Part shown: positions 1 through 8,774 of the stretch, piece by piece
Position numbering within the stretch: position 1 is the stretch's first letter
Layout of the letters: every line of letters starts with the position of its first letter
Assembly (NCBI GenBank): GCA_051025295.1
Contig: JBMGJV010000012.1
Length of the DNA: 64,000 bases
Origin: KBS-83 sp051025295
GTDB lineage: Bacteria > Acidobacteriota > Terriglobia > Terriglobales > Acidobacteriaceae
Direction: 5' to 3' (one strand)
The notes under the pieces: model-generated
The model's database searches: none
The model's input: the letters and a program-made list of their open reading frames with translations, nothing else
Told to the model about the DNA's origin: nothing
Made by a program: the position numbers and the translations under genes

Positions 1-1436
1 GACGCTGGCAACAGCTCCTTTTTGCGAACCCGGAACTGGCAACGTCCGTGACGGGACTGGCGGAAGACCGTGACGGCAATGTTTGGCTCAATGGATCGAA
101 AGCCATCACCCGCGTTTCTTCGAGTGAGATCGCGAGTGCGATAGCAGATGCGACACACCGCATGGCAGCGCAAGAGCTTCACGAAGGCGAGTTTCGCGGC
201 TCCGATAAGTTTTACTTTTCTCGTAACTCAGCACAGCTGGATAGAGAGGGCAAGCTCTGGTTCGCAACTGCGAATGGGCCCATCTATATCGACCCCAAGC
301 GCTACCTCCGCAGCACCCGTCTGCCTGAAGTATCCATTCTCGGAATCGATTCAGATGGACGCGCGATTGACAATGCACGTGTTCCGCCCAATCCAAGAAC
401 AATCGAGATTCGGTATTTCGGCATTGATCAGGCCGATCCTCAAAATGTGGTTTACCGGTATCGATTAACAGGCTTGGATCCAGCGTGGCAACAAGCCAGC
501 AGCAGAGCGGTGGCGATCTATACGCACCTGCCCCCGGGCAAGTACCGGTTCGAGGTGATGGCCTCCGATGGCGATGGACGGTGGACTGAACCCAAAGCTG
601 CGTCGTTCGTAGTTATTCCCAGCGCCTATCAGACCTGGTGGTTCGACACGCTCTGTGTTGTCGCTGGTCTCTCGTTGATATGGCTGGGCATGACAATTCG
701 CGTGCGCTTCGTCTCGGACCTGGTACGAATGCGGGCCGAGGAGCGGGCCGATGAACGAATCAGGATCGCGCGTGAGTTGCATGACACGCTGCTGCAGGGC
801 GTGCAGGGACTTCTGCTAACGTTTCACGTCGCTGCGGATAAGCTGGCCGGTGACGTCGAATCGAAGCCGGTTCTGGATAGGGCTCTCGTTCGAGCAGAGC
901 AGATCGTCGAAGAAGGACGGAATCGCGTGAGCGCCCTGCGAGCCGAGCATCTTACGGATGGAGAACTGCTCAGCTCTTGGCAGAGCCTATCCCGCGATCT
1001 GAACACCGCTGCCGTCTTCTTTGTGGCCCAGAGGAAAGGATCCGCGCAGGAGCTTCAGCGAGAGGTGATGGACGAACTGTACTACATTGGTCGTGAAGCT
1101 GTGACGAATGCGTTTCGCCACTCCCAGGCTGGGAGGATCGAGGTGGAGTTGCGGTATGCGCGTTCAGATCTCACGTTCAGCTGCAAAGATGATGGCGTGG
1201 GGTTTGAACGCTCGAGATGGCAGTTCTCGCACGAGAGAAGTCATTGGGGGATTCGTGGGATGATCGAGCGCGCCGAAGTTCTTGGGGCGGAGTTTCAGTG
1301 CGCCAGCTCTCCTGGCCAGGGAACTCTGATTACGGTGCGCATCCCGTCACGCCGCGCGTACGTTGACAAACGGTCACGATGGAAGCGCCTGGTCCGTCGC
1401 TCGAGTCTGAACCCGAACAACAGATACTCGAAGTAG
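1..1436 (+). CDS. Sensor histidine kinase with Y_Y_Y domain, 5'-partial
   Basis: The gene enters from the left edge; the frame is open back to position 3, so the GTG at 48 is unlikely to be the true start. Counting from 48, residues 1-80 look like the last blades of a two-component regulator propeller (NVWLNG, KLWFATANGPIYI). Residues about 115-190 are a Y_Y_Y domain, followed by one membrane helix (about 200-218). The HisKA_3 dimerisation domain has the phospho-acceptor His245 in ARELHDTLLQ. The HATPase domain shows Asn354 and the DDGVGF box (381-386). This is the layout of one-component-like hybrid sensors that sense outside the cytoplasm and phosphorylate a NarL/LuxR regulator. No partner regulator follows it directly, so the partner may lie upstream. 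The family call is secure; the signal is unknown. Confidence 0.9.
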   Translation, partial: RWQQLLFANPELATSVTGLAEDRDGNVWLNGSKAITRVSSSEIASAIADATHRMAAQELHEGEFRGSDKFYFSRNSAQLDREGKLWFATANGPIYIDPKRYLRSTRLPEVSILGIDSDGRAIDNARVPPNPRTIEIRYFGIDQADPQNVVYRYRLTGLDPAWQQASSRAVAIYTHLPPGKYRFEVMASDGDGRWTEPKAASFVVIPSAYQTWWFDTLCVVAGLSLIWLGMTIRVRFVSDLVRMRAEERADERIRIARELHDTLLQGVQGLLLTFHVAADKLAGDVESKPVLDRALVRAEQIVEEGRNRVSALRAEHLTDGELLSSWQSLSRDLNTAAVFFVAQRKGSAQELQREVMDELYYIGREAVTNAFRHSQAGRIEVELRYARSDLTFSCKDDGVGFERSRWQFSHERSHWGIRGMIERAEVLGAEFQCASSPGQGTLITVRIPSRRAYVDKRSRWKRLVRRSSLNPNNRYSK

Positions 1437-1503
1437 GGGTCCTGGTTTAGCCGGTCTCATTACCAGAAAATCGCCGGCTCTTGTTCGAGGAGGGCCGTCA
1501 CCT

Positions 1504-1686
1504 TCACCAGGTCGCCATGCGCGTTTGCCGCAAAGTCTGCACGAGTGTCGCAGCAATCTGCGGCTTGGCCGTGGGCGGAGTGTTGTTCTGCATGCCTGTT
1601 GCATGCACGGTTTGCTGGGTCAGCATGGCTGTTCCGAACACGGCCGTCGCAACCTTTGCGAAGTCCTTACGCGACTGTTCACTCAT
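1504..1686 (-). CDS. Possible small exported peptide or truncated Tat-type N-terminus
   Basis: A 60-residue reading frame starts at an ATG with GAGG about seven bases upstream. Its N-terminus has a Tat-like SRKDFAK motif, then a hydrophobic stretch (residues about 10-24) ending in VHA, which would be a cleavable export signal. After that there are only about 30 residues with no recognised fold. Real Tat substrates are much longer, so this is either the stump of a truncated gene or chance. It sits in a decayed stretch beside other coding remnants, which favours a stump. Low confidence. Confidence 0.25.
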   Translation of the reverse strand: MSEQSRKDFAKVATAVFGTAMLTQQTVHATGMQNNTPPTAKPQIAATLVQTLRQTRMATW

Positions 1687-1936
1687 CCGTTCCCTCGGAG
1701 GAGAGTTCATCATCTCCCTAGTCGCCAACTTAACCGGCATGCGACAGCCGCGCTTCTTTCAGACTGCTTTTTCGAGTGATCACCTGTCATGGATTAAGCC
1801 GCCCACGATTGGAGGTGGCTAGCGCGTGGCGGCGATCACCACGCAAACGCTCCGCTCTCATAGCGGTCCACGCCCCGAAGAAGTCAGCGCCAGTGCTTTG
1901 ATCGAGAGCGTGCTGTAGATCTACCAGGGTGACCGA

Positions 1937-2062
1937 TCAAGCCAAAAGTTCAGTGCGGTATTTTGGAGCGATGGCCTTGACCTTCTCCAAGAACTGAGCC
2001 ATCTGGTTTTCGCTCAGTGCTAGAGGAGCACTTGTGCGTGTCGCAACGGGTACTCCAACTTC
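1937..2062 (-). pseudogene. Coding remnant, C-terminal fragment of an unidentified protein
   Basis: On the minus strand a short frame ends in SENQMAQFLEKVKAIAPKY, five more residues and a stop at 1937-1939. The composition and amphipathic pattern look like a genuine protein C-terminus, but an in-frame stop lies just upstream (near 2065) and no start codon fits. A neighbouring minus-strand frame (about 2100-2225) has similar character, as expected if a frameshift split one gene. I cannot name the family. Treat it as a possible scrap of a degraded gene. Confidence 0.25.
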
Positions 2063-2380
2063 TTAAAAGAACCTGTCGTTGCCAGCCGGTGAGCATATAC
2101 AGAGCATCCGGACGGGCATTGAAGATGTGTTGTGGAACTGGTGAGGAACGTTCGGCGAGCTTACTGCCCGCAATCTCTGCAACGCGAGTCGATCCTTTGA
2201 CAGCGATAGCAAAAGCGAACGGCATCGTCCTTCTATCCGAAGAGGAGACCGCGAAAAGGCTGCCTCATTATCCCGGGATCGGTGCAAACCCCAGTAAAGC
2301 GGAATAACCAAGATCAGGTTGGTGAGTTTTGGCTGCTCTGAGGGTCGCCATCGAGGCTAGCCTCAGGGCAGCGCAATCTC

Positions 2381-2812
2381 TTACTTGCTCGCGCTGGAAA
2401 TCGCTTCCTTTTGGTAGGTTGCTAGAAAAACGTCCAGGAGCGTTTCTCCTTTGTCCACTGCCGCACTTCCGCCGGCCATGACGATGTCTATGTCGCAGAA
2501 CCGCCGGGATCGAGAAGTTGTACATGGAAGTGCCAAGCACGATCTCATCGGCGCTAATAAGTTCCGCAATCAACTTGTTAGAGAGATGCATAGAGCTGCC
2601 GCCATCTCCGCCGTATGCTGCTCCTCGGCTGTATAGGCCCCGAAGATCCATGGCAGATCAATAAACGGAAGATGGGTCTTCAGCAGATCACGATCCACCA
2701 CCTTCGCTCCGCTATGCGTCTTGGTCCACGCCTCAACAAAAGTGGTCGTAAGCCGCCGGGAAATGGAGTACTCGCCCCGCGGACTTGTTTCGATTCGTAA
2801 AAGATGTGGCAT
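2381..2812 (-). pseudogene. Degraded FMN-dependent NADH-azoreductase
   Basis: Three minus-strand frames read in order give an azoreductase-like protein with a missing middle. The start at 2812 opens with MPHLLRIETSPRGEYSISRR, the flavin phosphate-binding N-terminus of the AzoR family. Near 2580 the frame shifts within TCTCTCT into NKLIAELISADEIVLGTSMY and NFSIPAVLR. Near 2495 it jumps to DIDIVMAGGSAAVDKGETLL and stops at 2381. AzoR proteins are about 200 residues; here about 140 codons remain and the central FMN/substrate region is gone. This is therefore a frameshifted, internally deleted pseudogene. Azoreductases reduce quinones and azo compounds, which fits the redox genes downstream. Confidence 0.75.
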
Positions 2813-3000
2813 GTCAGCCTCGATTCTTTGGCCTGCGTGATGTGAGCCCGCTGCTTCCGCGGACGTAACCTGCGTTCAAGGAAGTTAAATACTGCAGCTC
2901 CTCGCGAGGACATGCCCGTGTTCCAGAGCAGAAGACCCTTCGATGCTTAAATTCAGCCTGCACCCTGGCGCGTCCTCGGCGTATTCTAATGTCGAAGAAT

Positions 3001-3012
3001 CTTGACGTCGAG
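3001..3012. promoter_or_regulatory. Near-palindrome CTTGACGTCGAG, candidate operator
   Basis: Eleven of twelve bases match the perfect palindrome CTTGACGTCAAG found at 7765 and 8775. It lies 189 bases upstream of the azoreductase pseudogene start. The regulator is not identified. Confidence 0.4.
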
Positions 3013-3123
3013 TAAACTGTCCGTTGGTGTGAGTGTCGCCAGCATAGGAGTGCCAACTCTTCGAATGTTAGGGCTGCGAGTGCGGCTACAGAGGAGCAGC
3101 GAGCGCGCCACTGCGCGATGTTG

Positions 3124-3135
3124 CTTGATGTCAAG
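3124..3135. promoter_or_regulatory. Near-palindrome CTTGATGTCAAG, candidate operator
   Basis: Eleven of twelve bases match CTTGACGTCAAG. With the 3001 site it forms a pair 123 bases apart between the azoreductase remnant and the kinase gene at 3231, so it could serve either side. Confidence 0.4.
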
Positions 3136-3230
3136 GCAAATGCTCTGTAGCATGCGCATGTGCGTCCGAGTGATGACGGTCAACGCGGACAGCACAAGAT
3201 CGGCAATACGGTCCCAAGGGGCGGCTGCGT

Positions 3231-4373
3231 TTGATCAAGGAGAGTCTGAGGTCGTTCGCGGGCGTGCTGTCGGGCTACGCGCTTGCGCTGGCGCTTGTCG
3301 GCGTAGCGCTGGGGCTCTCACTCTCTCTGGAAGTGAGGTTTGGAAACCCCTTCTGGCTTCTGTTTCCTCTGGCTGTGGGTGCGAGCAACTGGTTCAAAGG
3401 GCGTGGGCCTGGGTGGCTGGCAACGGGCCTGAGCATGGTTCTGGTCCTGTACTACTTCATTCCTCCGCTACGGTCCCCACAGATACGGCGTGAGGATATC
3501 CCGTTCGCCCTGGCCTTCGTGCTAATACAGGTGCTCGCCAATGTGGTCGTCACATGGCGCAAAAGGACGGAGAAGTCCCTGGCTGATGCGAATAGTGCGC
3601 TCACGCGCCAGATTCGCGAACGGGAACGTGCAGAGGAATCGCTGCAGTTGGCGCGGACTGAGTTGGCGCGTGTGACACGCATCACCACTATCGGGGAGCT
3701 GGCCGCCTCGATCGCACATGAAGTGAATCAGCCCATTGCAGCCGTTGTGGCGAATGCGGATGCGTGCGTGGCATGGTTGAATAGCGAACGTCCAGATCTT
3801 ATCGAGGCGAAATCAGCGGCATCGCGCGCGGTCCAAGGCGCCACCCGCGCCTCTGAGGTGATCAGTCGGATTCGCTCGCTCATCAGCAATACCCCTACCA
3901 ATCGCGAACCTGTCGATCTGAATCAGGTGATCGTGGAGATGTTGGCGCTATCGGGGGACCAACTGCAACGGAACGAGATCAGGGTAGTCACTGATTTGGC
4001 CCGGAATCTGCCGCTCGTTCGGGCAGACCAGATTCAACTCCAGCAAGTGATTGCGAATCTCGTTTCGAATGGAATTGAGGCGATGAGCCAGGTAAGCGGG
4101 CGGCCTCGCCGGCTGACGGTGCATACCTCGATGGAGAACGACACACGTGTCTACACGAGCGTGGCAGACACAGGGGTTGGTGTGGCGACTGAAGCTATGG
4201 CGAAGCTCTTCGAGCCCTTCTTTACGACACGCGCGCAGGGCATCGGGATGGGACTAGCGATCAGCCGGTCGATTGTTGAGGCGCATGGCGGACGGCTCTG
4301 GGTGGAGTCTGAGTTTGGCCAGGGATCGACCTTTGCTTTCACGATACCGGTCGGTGCTGGAGAGGCCGGATGA
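3231..4373 (+). CDS. DUF4118 membrane sensor histidine kinase (FixL/NtrB-like)
   Basis: A 380-residue membrane kinase. The N-terminal 110 residues form about four hydrophobic helices of the DUF4118 type also found in KdpD. A short coiled linker (about 110-150) leads to a HisKA domain with His163 in ASIAHEVNQP, the FixL/NtrB-type H-box. The HATPase domain has LQQVIANLVSNGIEAM, DTGVG, FEPFFTT and GMGLAIS motifs. The start is a TTG with AAGGGG nine bases upstream. It overlaps the next gene by four bases (ATGA), so kinase and FixJ-type regulator are translationally coupled and very likely cognate. There is no PAS or haem domain, so the input signal is probably sensed in the membrane. Confidence 0.88.
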   Translation: MIKESLRSFAGVLSGYALALALVGVALGLSLSLEVRFGNPFWLLFPLAVGASNWFKGRGPGWLATGLSMVLVLYYFIPPLRSPQIRREDIPFALAFVLIQVLANVVVTWRKRTEKSLADANSALTRQIRERERAEESLQLARTELARVTRITTIGELAASIAHEVNQPIAAVVANADACVAWLNSERPDLIEAKSAASRAVQGATRASEVISRIRSLISNTPTNREPVDLNQVIVEMLALSGDQLQRNEIRVVTDLARNLPLVRADQIQLQQVIANLVSNGIEAMSQVSGRPRRLTVHTSMENDTRVYTSVADTGVGVATEAMAKLFEPFFTTRAQGIGMGLAISRSIVEAHGGRLWVESEFGQGSTFAFTIPVGAGEAG

Positions 4374-4993
4374 AAGAGCCCGATCCGATCGTGTACGTCA
4401 TTGATGATGACGCACTCATTCGCGCTGGCATGCAGAGCCTCATCCGATCAGTAGGACTCCGGGTGGAGACCTACGCTTCGCCAGCTGATTTTATGAAAGC
4501 GAAGCGGCCAAATGCGCCGGCGTGCCTGCTTCTGGACGTGCGCATGCCCGGGGTAAGTGGGCTTGAGTTTCAGCGTAGCCTGGCCGAATCGGATATCGCC
4601 ATCCCGATCATCTTCATCACCGGATACGGCGACATCCCCATGACTGTGCGGGCGATGAAGGATGGGGCGCGTGAATTCCTGACCAAGCCTGTACATGGAC
4701 AAGACCTGCTGGATGCCGTACAGAAAGCGATTGCGTATGACCGCGAACTGCGGGCGCAGCAAGCCGAGCTCGCGGACTTGCGCGAGCGCTTAGGTTCGCT
4801 GACGCCACGCGAGAGGGAAGTGATGCATCTCGTCGTGGCAGGGCTGCTGAATAAACAGATCGCGGATGAATTGGGTATGAGCGAGCTGACGGTGAAGACT
4901 CATCGTGCACACCTCATGGAGAAGACGCGTGCTGAGTCGCTGGCGCATCTGGTGCGGATGGTCGAAAAGCTGCGGTCGGCCCAGCGGAAGTGA
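4370..4993 (+). CDS. FixJ/TtrR-type LuxR-family response regulator
   Basis: The 207-residue protein has a receiver domain (1-125) with acidic residues at 12-14, phospho-acceptor Asp56 (LLLDVRMPG), Thr84 and Lys106. A GerE/LuxR helix-turn-helix follows at about 140-205 (SLTPREREVM, LNKQIADELGMSELTVKTHR). The start overlaps the kinase stop at ATGA, making this the partner of the DUF4118 kinase. It should bind DNA as a dimer after phosphorylation. Its targets may include the single-receiver gene 100 bases downstream or the redox genes beyond; that is inference from position only. Confidence 0.92.
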   Translation: MKEPDPIVYVIDDDALIRAGMQSLIRSVGLRVETYASPADFMKAKRPNAPACLLLDVRMPGVSGLEFQRSLAESDIAIPIIFITGYGDIPMTVRAMKDGAREFLTKPVHGQDLLDAVQKAIAYDRELRAQQAELADLRERLGSLTPREREVMHLVVAGLLNKQIADELGMSELTVKTHRAHLMEKTRAESLAHLVRMVEKLRSAQRK

Positions 4994-5092
4994 TCAGCGG
5001 TCTCGTCCTAAAGCAGGATGGGATTGGCGTGCTCGAGCGGGTAGCCTTGGTCTTGTCGAGGGCGAAAGCAAGCGACAGACTGGACGGTTATC

Positions 5093-5500
5093 ATGGGCGA
5101 GCACATTCAACGGATCGGAGTCATCGCCATCGTGGACGACGACGAAGATCTTCGTGAGGCGCTCCGCAGTATCCTGAAGGCAGCAAGCTTTGCGGTCGAT
5201 ACGTTTCCGTCGGCGGAGGCGTATTTGAAGTCGCCTCACCAAGCCGATACCAAATGCCTTGTTTTGGATATCCGCATGCCAGGGATGAGCGGCATCGAGC
5301 TACAGGCGCGCCTGCGCGACCGCGGCGACGACATCCCTATCGTGTTTATCTCCGGCCATGGGGACGCGGCCATTCGCGACCGGGTGATGAAGGCGGGCGC
5401 TTCTGGATTCCTCAGAAAACCGGTCCGCAGCGATGCCTTGCTGAACGAAATTCATCTGGCGCTCCAGCGAAAGCCGAAAGGCACAGCCGCGGGAACGTAG
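5093..5500 (+). CDS. Single-domain response regulator (receiver only)
   Basis: A 135-residue stand-alone receiver: acidic pocket at 15-17 (IVDDDEDL), phospho-acceptor Asp59 (LVLDIRMPG), Ser87 and Lys109 (FLRKPV). No output domain follows, and the tail after residue 125 is short and basic. It resembles the receiver of the FixJ-like neighbour closely and probably arose by duplication of that module. It could act as a phosphate sink or as a second target of the upstream kinase. The ATG start is clear; the 99-base gap from the regulator allows cotranscription. Confidence 0.88.
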   Translation: MGEHIQRIGVIAIVDDDEDLREALRSILKAASFAVDTFPSAEAYLKSPHQADTKCLVLDIRMPGMSGIELQARLRDRGDDIPIVFISGHGDAAIRDRVMKAGASGFLRKPVRSDALLNEIHLALQRKPKGTAAGT

Positions 5501-6011
5501 AGGCAGGCAGCGGCTTCAGCCCTGGTTTGGGGCGTTCGGTGCCGTCGGTGCCGAGTATTCGTTGGCAGGACACACCTGCTCAGAGTCTGAGCGCCTGAGG
5601 CAAACAACTTGCTTTGGGTTGGCGATGATCCCCGCAACGTTGCCCTGATCCAATGCGAGTGACGATTTTGTCTGCTCCTGCTCAACCCGCAACCGTTCTT
5701 CAAACGTATGGAATGCGAGGTCAGCCGTGATCGAGATGATTTTCCACCTGTGGTTTTTGCTTTATGCCTATGACACCCTCACGACCTGCCCTCAAGACAG
5801 GCCCCACGGTCGTCTACTCCAGCAAACCGTTCGCGGAGGCATGCGCGCGACAAGGAGTTCGGCGCGACAACTCACCCGATGGAGCGTTCAAGCATAGTCG
5901 TGTCCGTTTAGGCCTTCAGCTTTGGCCTGAAGCTGCTCACATCATCGCCGCCCACTGTGCTGCCGTCCTGATCTGATCTGTACGGGTTGCCGTGGAAGTT
6001 CTGGGGGAGCA
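5501..6011. other. Non-coding or unresolved region
   Basis: About 510 bases have no frame I can support as a gene. A plus-strand frame of 70 codons at 5764 has no recognisable fold and no good ribosome binding site. A short inverted repeat (CTTCAG, seven bases, CTGAAG) lies at 5914-5932. The last bases hold GGGGGAG, the ribosome binding site for the gene at 6012. Confidence 0.5.
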
Positions 6012-7769
6012 ATGAGTCACGAATCGTCCAAGCCGCGCGATCTGCAAGCTCTGTCGAAGTATCGCCCCGAAGTTGCTTTTCCTTTGCTGACGGAGGAAAT
6101 GGTGCAGCGCTTACGGGCTTATGGCACGGTAGAACACGTCACCGCAGACACCCAAATTTTCGCAGTCGGGCTGCGTCAGGCCGACATGTTTGTCATCCTG
6201 AAGGGCACGGTACAAGTCTTTGCCCTTGACGAAGACAACAAGCGAACACTGGTCGCAACGCAGCGCGCGCACGAGTTCACCGGCGAGTTGGATTTGATCA
6301 CCTCGCGCCACACCGTCGCGAATGGGTATGCAGCCACGGATTGCGTGCTGCTACGCGTGCGACATGCAGAGCTGCGCGAGGTGATGGCTGCGGAAGGTGA
6401 CATTGCCAACCTAATACTTCGAGCGGCGATCTGGCGGCGCATCGCTTTGATCGAGGAGTCTGTTTCGGACATCGTGTTGCTTGGCGAAAGCAAGGATGCG
6501 CGCACCATTGAGCTACAGCGGTTTCTGACGCGAAATAGTCAACCTCACCGGCTAGTGAAGTGCACGGGGCGCCTTTCCGGAGAGGAAGACTGCGGAGTGA
6601 ACGGAGGGGAGTGCAATGCATTCCCGGCTGTGGTGCTGGCGGATGGCACGGTCTTACGGCGTCCGAGCATAGCGGTGCTTGCGGATGCACTTGGGATTAC
6701 GGACGCGATCCAGCCTGAGTCCACATATGACGTGGTCATTGTCGGCGCCGGCCCGTCCGGACTGGCAGCAGCTGTGTACGGAGCCTCGGAAGGCCTCTCG
6801 ATCCTTGTTGTCGAGGGGATCGCGCCAGGCGGACAGGCCGGCACAAGTTCACGGATCGAGAATTACCTTGGCTTCCCAAGCGGAGTATCGGGCCTCGAAC
6901 TTGCCACCTGTGCACAGATCCAGGCGCACAAGTTTGGCGCACGCATGGTGGTTTCCCGTAATGTCGTGTCGTTGCAGCAGGCGCATGGCTGGCACCGACT
7001 GGAGCTCTCTGATGGCACCGCCGTCCGCTGTCGTGCCGTTGTGATCGCCACGGGCGCGGCCTACAGCACATTGGCGTTACCCAGATATGACCGCTTCGAG
7101 CACCGCGGGATTCACTATGCCGCGACCGGTATGGAAGCGAAGCTTTGCAGGAATCGTGAACTTGTAGTCGTAGGTGGAGGAAACTCCGCAGGGCAAGCAG
7201 CCTTGTTTCTCTCCACCTCCGCTACGCGTGTGCATCTTGTGGTGCGACGTGACTCTTTGGCAGCCACTATGTCGCAGTACCTCATCGCGCGGATCAAATC
7301 CTCCTCGCGCATCACGGTGCATACGGAAACTGAGGTGGACTTCCTCGACGGGAACGCCTCATTGGAGCGCGTCGGCCTAGTTAACCGCCGGACAGAGGAG
7401 CGGCAGGTGTACATGGTGGAGAACATGTTTGTCATGATTGGTGCACGGCCAAACTCAGCATGGTTGCAGAACATAATAGCTCTCGACGAGAAGGGGTTCG
7501 TGCTGACCGGAAGTACACACGGGTTTGAAGAGAGCCCGTACGCGACAAACGTGAGAGGAGTCTACGCGGTGGGTGATGTGCGTGCCGGATCGGTGAAGCG
7601 AGTTGCGTCGGCCGCGGGCGAGGGATCTGCTGTCGTAACAGATATCCACCGTTATCTTGCAGAGCAGGCCGAAAAAACGAATCAGCTCAACTCAGCACTA
7701 GACACTTTTCCTTCCTGGACAGTGAATCACAATTCGGGAAGCGCCCACTCGAATGCGTGCATATCTTGA
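6012..7769 (+). CDS. Cyclic-nucleotide-binding domain/thioredoxin-reductase-like flavoprotein
   Basis: A 585-residue fusion. Residues about 20-140 are a cNMP-binding (Crp-like) domain. Residues about 155-235 form a thioredoxin-like segment with cysteines at 184, 194 and 201. From 238 it is a pyridine-nucleotide-disulfide oxidoreductase with the FAD site VVIVGAGPSG (241-250), NADPH site GGGNSAG (388-394) and the C-terminal FAD motif YAVGDV. In classical TrxB the redox pair is CATC after a HY motif; here the same place reads HYAATG (368-373), so the catalytic CxxC is absent. This absence is a feature I recall for the cNMP-fused subfamily. Electrons may leave through other cysteines such as Cys379 or pass to another acceptor. 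The stop codon lies inside a CTTGACGTCAAG palindrome. Confidence 0.85.
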   Translation: MSHESSKPRDLQALSKYRPEVAFPLLTEEMVQRLRAYGTVEHVTADTQIFAVGLRQADMFVILKGTVQVFALDEDNKRTLVATQRAHEFTGELDLITSRHTVANGYAATDCVLLRVRHAELREVMAAEGDIANLILRAAIWRRIALIEESVSDIVLLGESKDARTIELQRFLTRNSQPHRLVKCTGRLSGEEDCGVNGGECNAFPAVVLADGTVLRRPSIAVLADALGITDAIQPESTYDVVIVGAGPSGLAAAVYGASEGLSILVVEGIAPGGQAGTSSRIENYLGFPSGVSGLELATCAQIQAHKFGARMVVSRNVVSLQQAHGWHRLELSDGTAVRCRAVVIATGAAYSTLALPRYDRFEHRGIHYAATGMEAKLCRNRELVVVGGGNSAGQAALFLSTSATRVHLVVRRDSLAATMSQYLIARIKSSSRITVHTETEVDFLDGNASLERVGLVNRRTEERQVYMVENMFVMIGARPNSAWLQNIIALDEKGFVLTGSTHGFEESPYATNVRGVYAVGDVRAGSVKRVASAAGEGSAVVTDIHRYLAEQAEKTNQLNSALDTFPSWTVNHNSGSAHSNACIS

Positions 7770-7776
7770 CGTCAAG
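7765..7776. promoter_or_regulatory. Perfect palindrome CTTGACGTCAAG, candidate operator
   Basis: A 12-bp perfect palindrome overlapping the stop codon of the flavoprotein gene and lying 138 bases before the DJ-1/PfpI start at 7915. The identical sequence occurs upstream of the next gene (8775). This suggests one regulator for both. Confidence 0.5.
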
Positions 7777-7914
7777 GACTACCGGACGTAACCTGATTTT
7801 GCGGCAAGGGCCGCCCTTGGCAAACGCTGTCAAATACCTGTCTCGAGATTGGTGCCGGGCTGTCAACTGGTGCCGTTTAACTCCGCCCCGATCATCCACC
7901 ACAAGGAGAAACAA

Positions 7915-8628
7915 ATGCCAGCAGTGCTGATGGTCCTTACTGGAGCCACGGTTTGGACGATGAAGAACGGCTTCCCACACCCAACAGGCTTCTGGTCGGA
8001 GGAGTTCGTAGCCCCACACCAGAAATTCACAAAGAATGGATTCGCGGTACATGTTGCAACCCCCGGCGGTGTCAAACCCACCGTGGATCCACTCAGCTTC
8101 AGTGTGGCGTACAACAACAATGATCCGGAGTCGGTCACCGCGCAGAAGAAGTATTTGATGGATGTGGACAGCTTGCTGAGTGCGCCGTTGCGCCTGGAAG
8201 ACGTAAAGTCCGAAGCCTACGATGTGGTCTTCCTGGTTGGGGGGCACGGCCCGATGCAGGACATGGCCGTACATCCCACTGTCGGCAAGCTCCTCGCACA
8301 AATGCTGGACAATCCGAGCAAGATAGTTGCCGCCGTTTGCCACGGCCCAGCCGGCTTCCTCTCCGCACATCGCGAAGATGGAACATGGCTCTTCAAGGAT
8401 CGCCAGCTAACCGGATTCAGCAACGAGGAAGAGAACCAGGCGACTTTTGCCGGAAATGCTCCATGGCTCTTGGAGGACCGCCTCCGGTTGGCAGGCGCGC
8501 GGTACCTGTCGCTACCGGCATGGACGCCGCACGTCGTCGTCGATGGGAACCTGATCACAGGGCAGCAACAGGTCTCAGCTGGGGTGACTGCGGACGCCGT
8601 ACTGAAACAGCTAAGGGTCGGTGTTTAA
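7915..8628 (+). CDS. DJ-1/PfpI family protein (type 1 glutamine amidotransferase-like)
   Basis: The start is the ATG at 7915, six bases after AAGGAG (7903-7908), giving 237 residues; a longer frame from 7849 lacks a ribosome site. The nucleophile elbow is AAVCHGPAGF with Cys142 and His143, and Glu30 in GFWSEEFVAP may complete the active site as in the HchA/glyoxalase III branch. Members detoxify methylglyoxal or act as chaperones or deglycases. The activity here is not certain; calling it an electrophile-stress enzyme fits the redox neighbours. A palindrome upstream and a hairpin terminator downstream suggest its own transcription unit. Confidence 0.88.
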   Translation: MPAVLMVLTGATVWTMKNGFPHPTGFWSEEFVAPHQKFTKNGFAVHVATPGGVKPTVDPLSFSVAYNNNDPESVTAQKKYLMDVDSLLSAPLRLEDVKSEAYDVVFLVGGHGPMQDMAVHPTVGKLLAQMLDNPSKIVAAVCHGPAGFLSAHREDGTWLFKDRQLTGFSNEEENQATFAGNAPWLLEDRLRLAGARYLSLPAWTPHVVVDGNLITGQQQVSAGVTADAVLKQLRVGV

Positions 8629-8652
8629 CCTTAAGTTCATGTGTCGAGAAGC

Positions 8653-8683
8653 GGGTCGAGGGCATGTAAGCTTCGACCCTTTT
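8653..8683 (+). terminator. Probable rho-independent terminator after the DJ-1/PfpI gene
   Basis: GGGTCGA (8653-8659) pairs with TCGACCC (8673-8679) across a 13-base loop and is followed by TTTT. It lies 25 bases beyond the stop at 8628. Confidence 0.5.
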
Positions 8684-8774
8684 CCACAGTTCAAGACTCA
8701 GACGCTCTGAGCTGATTGCTAGCGATGCCTCTTCACCGCCGCTTGTAAGAGATGTGATATAGCTTAGAGATATA

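Larger units (their letters stand above)
2813..3230. other. Region without a convincing gene, containing two palindromes
   Basis: About 420 bases upstream of the broken azoreductase hold no frame with convincing coding character. The notable content is two near-palindromes related to CTTGACGTCAAG at 3001-3012 and 3124-3135, annotated separately. The 3' end carries AAGGGG, a plausible ribosome binding site for the kinase gene starting at 3231. Confidence 0.5.

Noticed and set aside
2017..2307. Plus-strand frame with SATRVDPLTAI resembling an FtsX/MacB permease tail
   Set aside because: The resemblance covers about a dozen residues with no preceding membrane helix; too short to support.
5764..5976. 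70-codon plus-strand frame before the flavoprotein
   Set aside because: No ribosome binding site, no domain and no convincing codon pattern.
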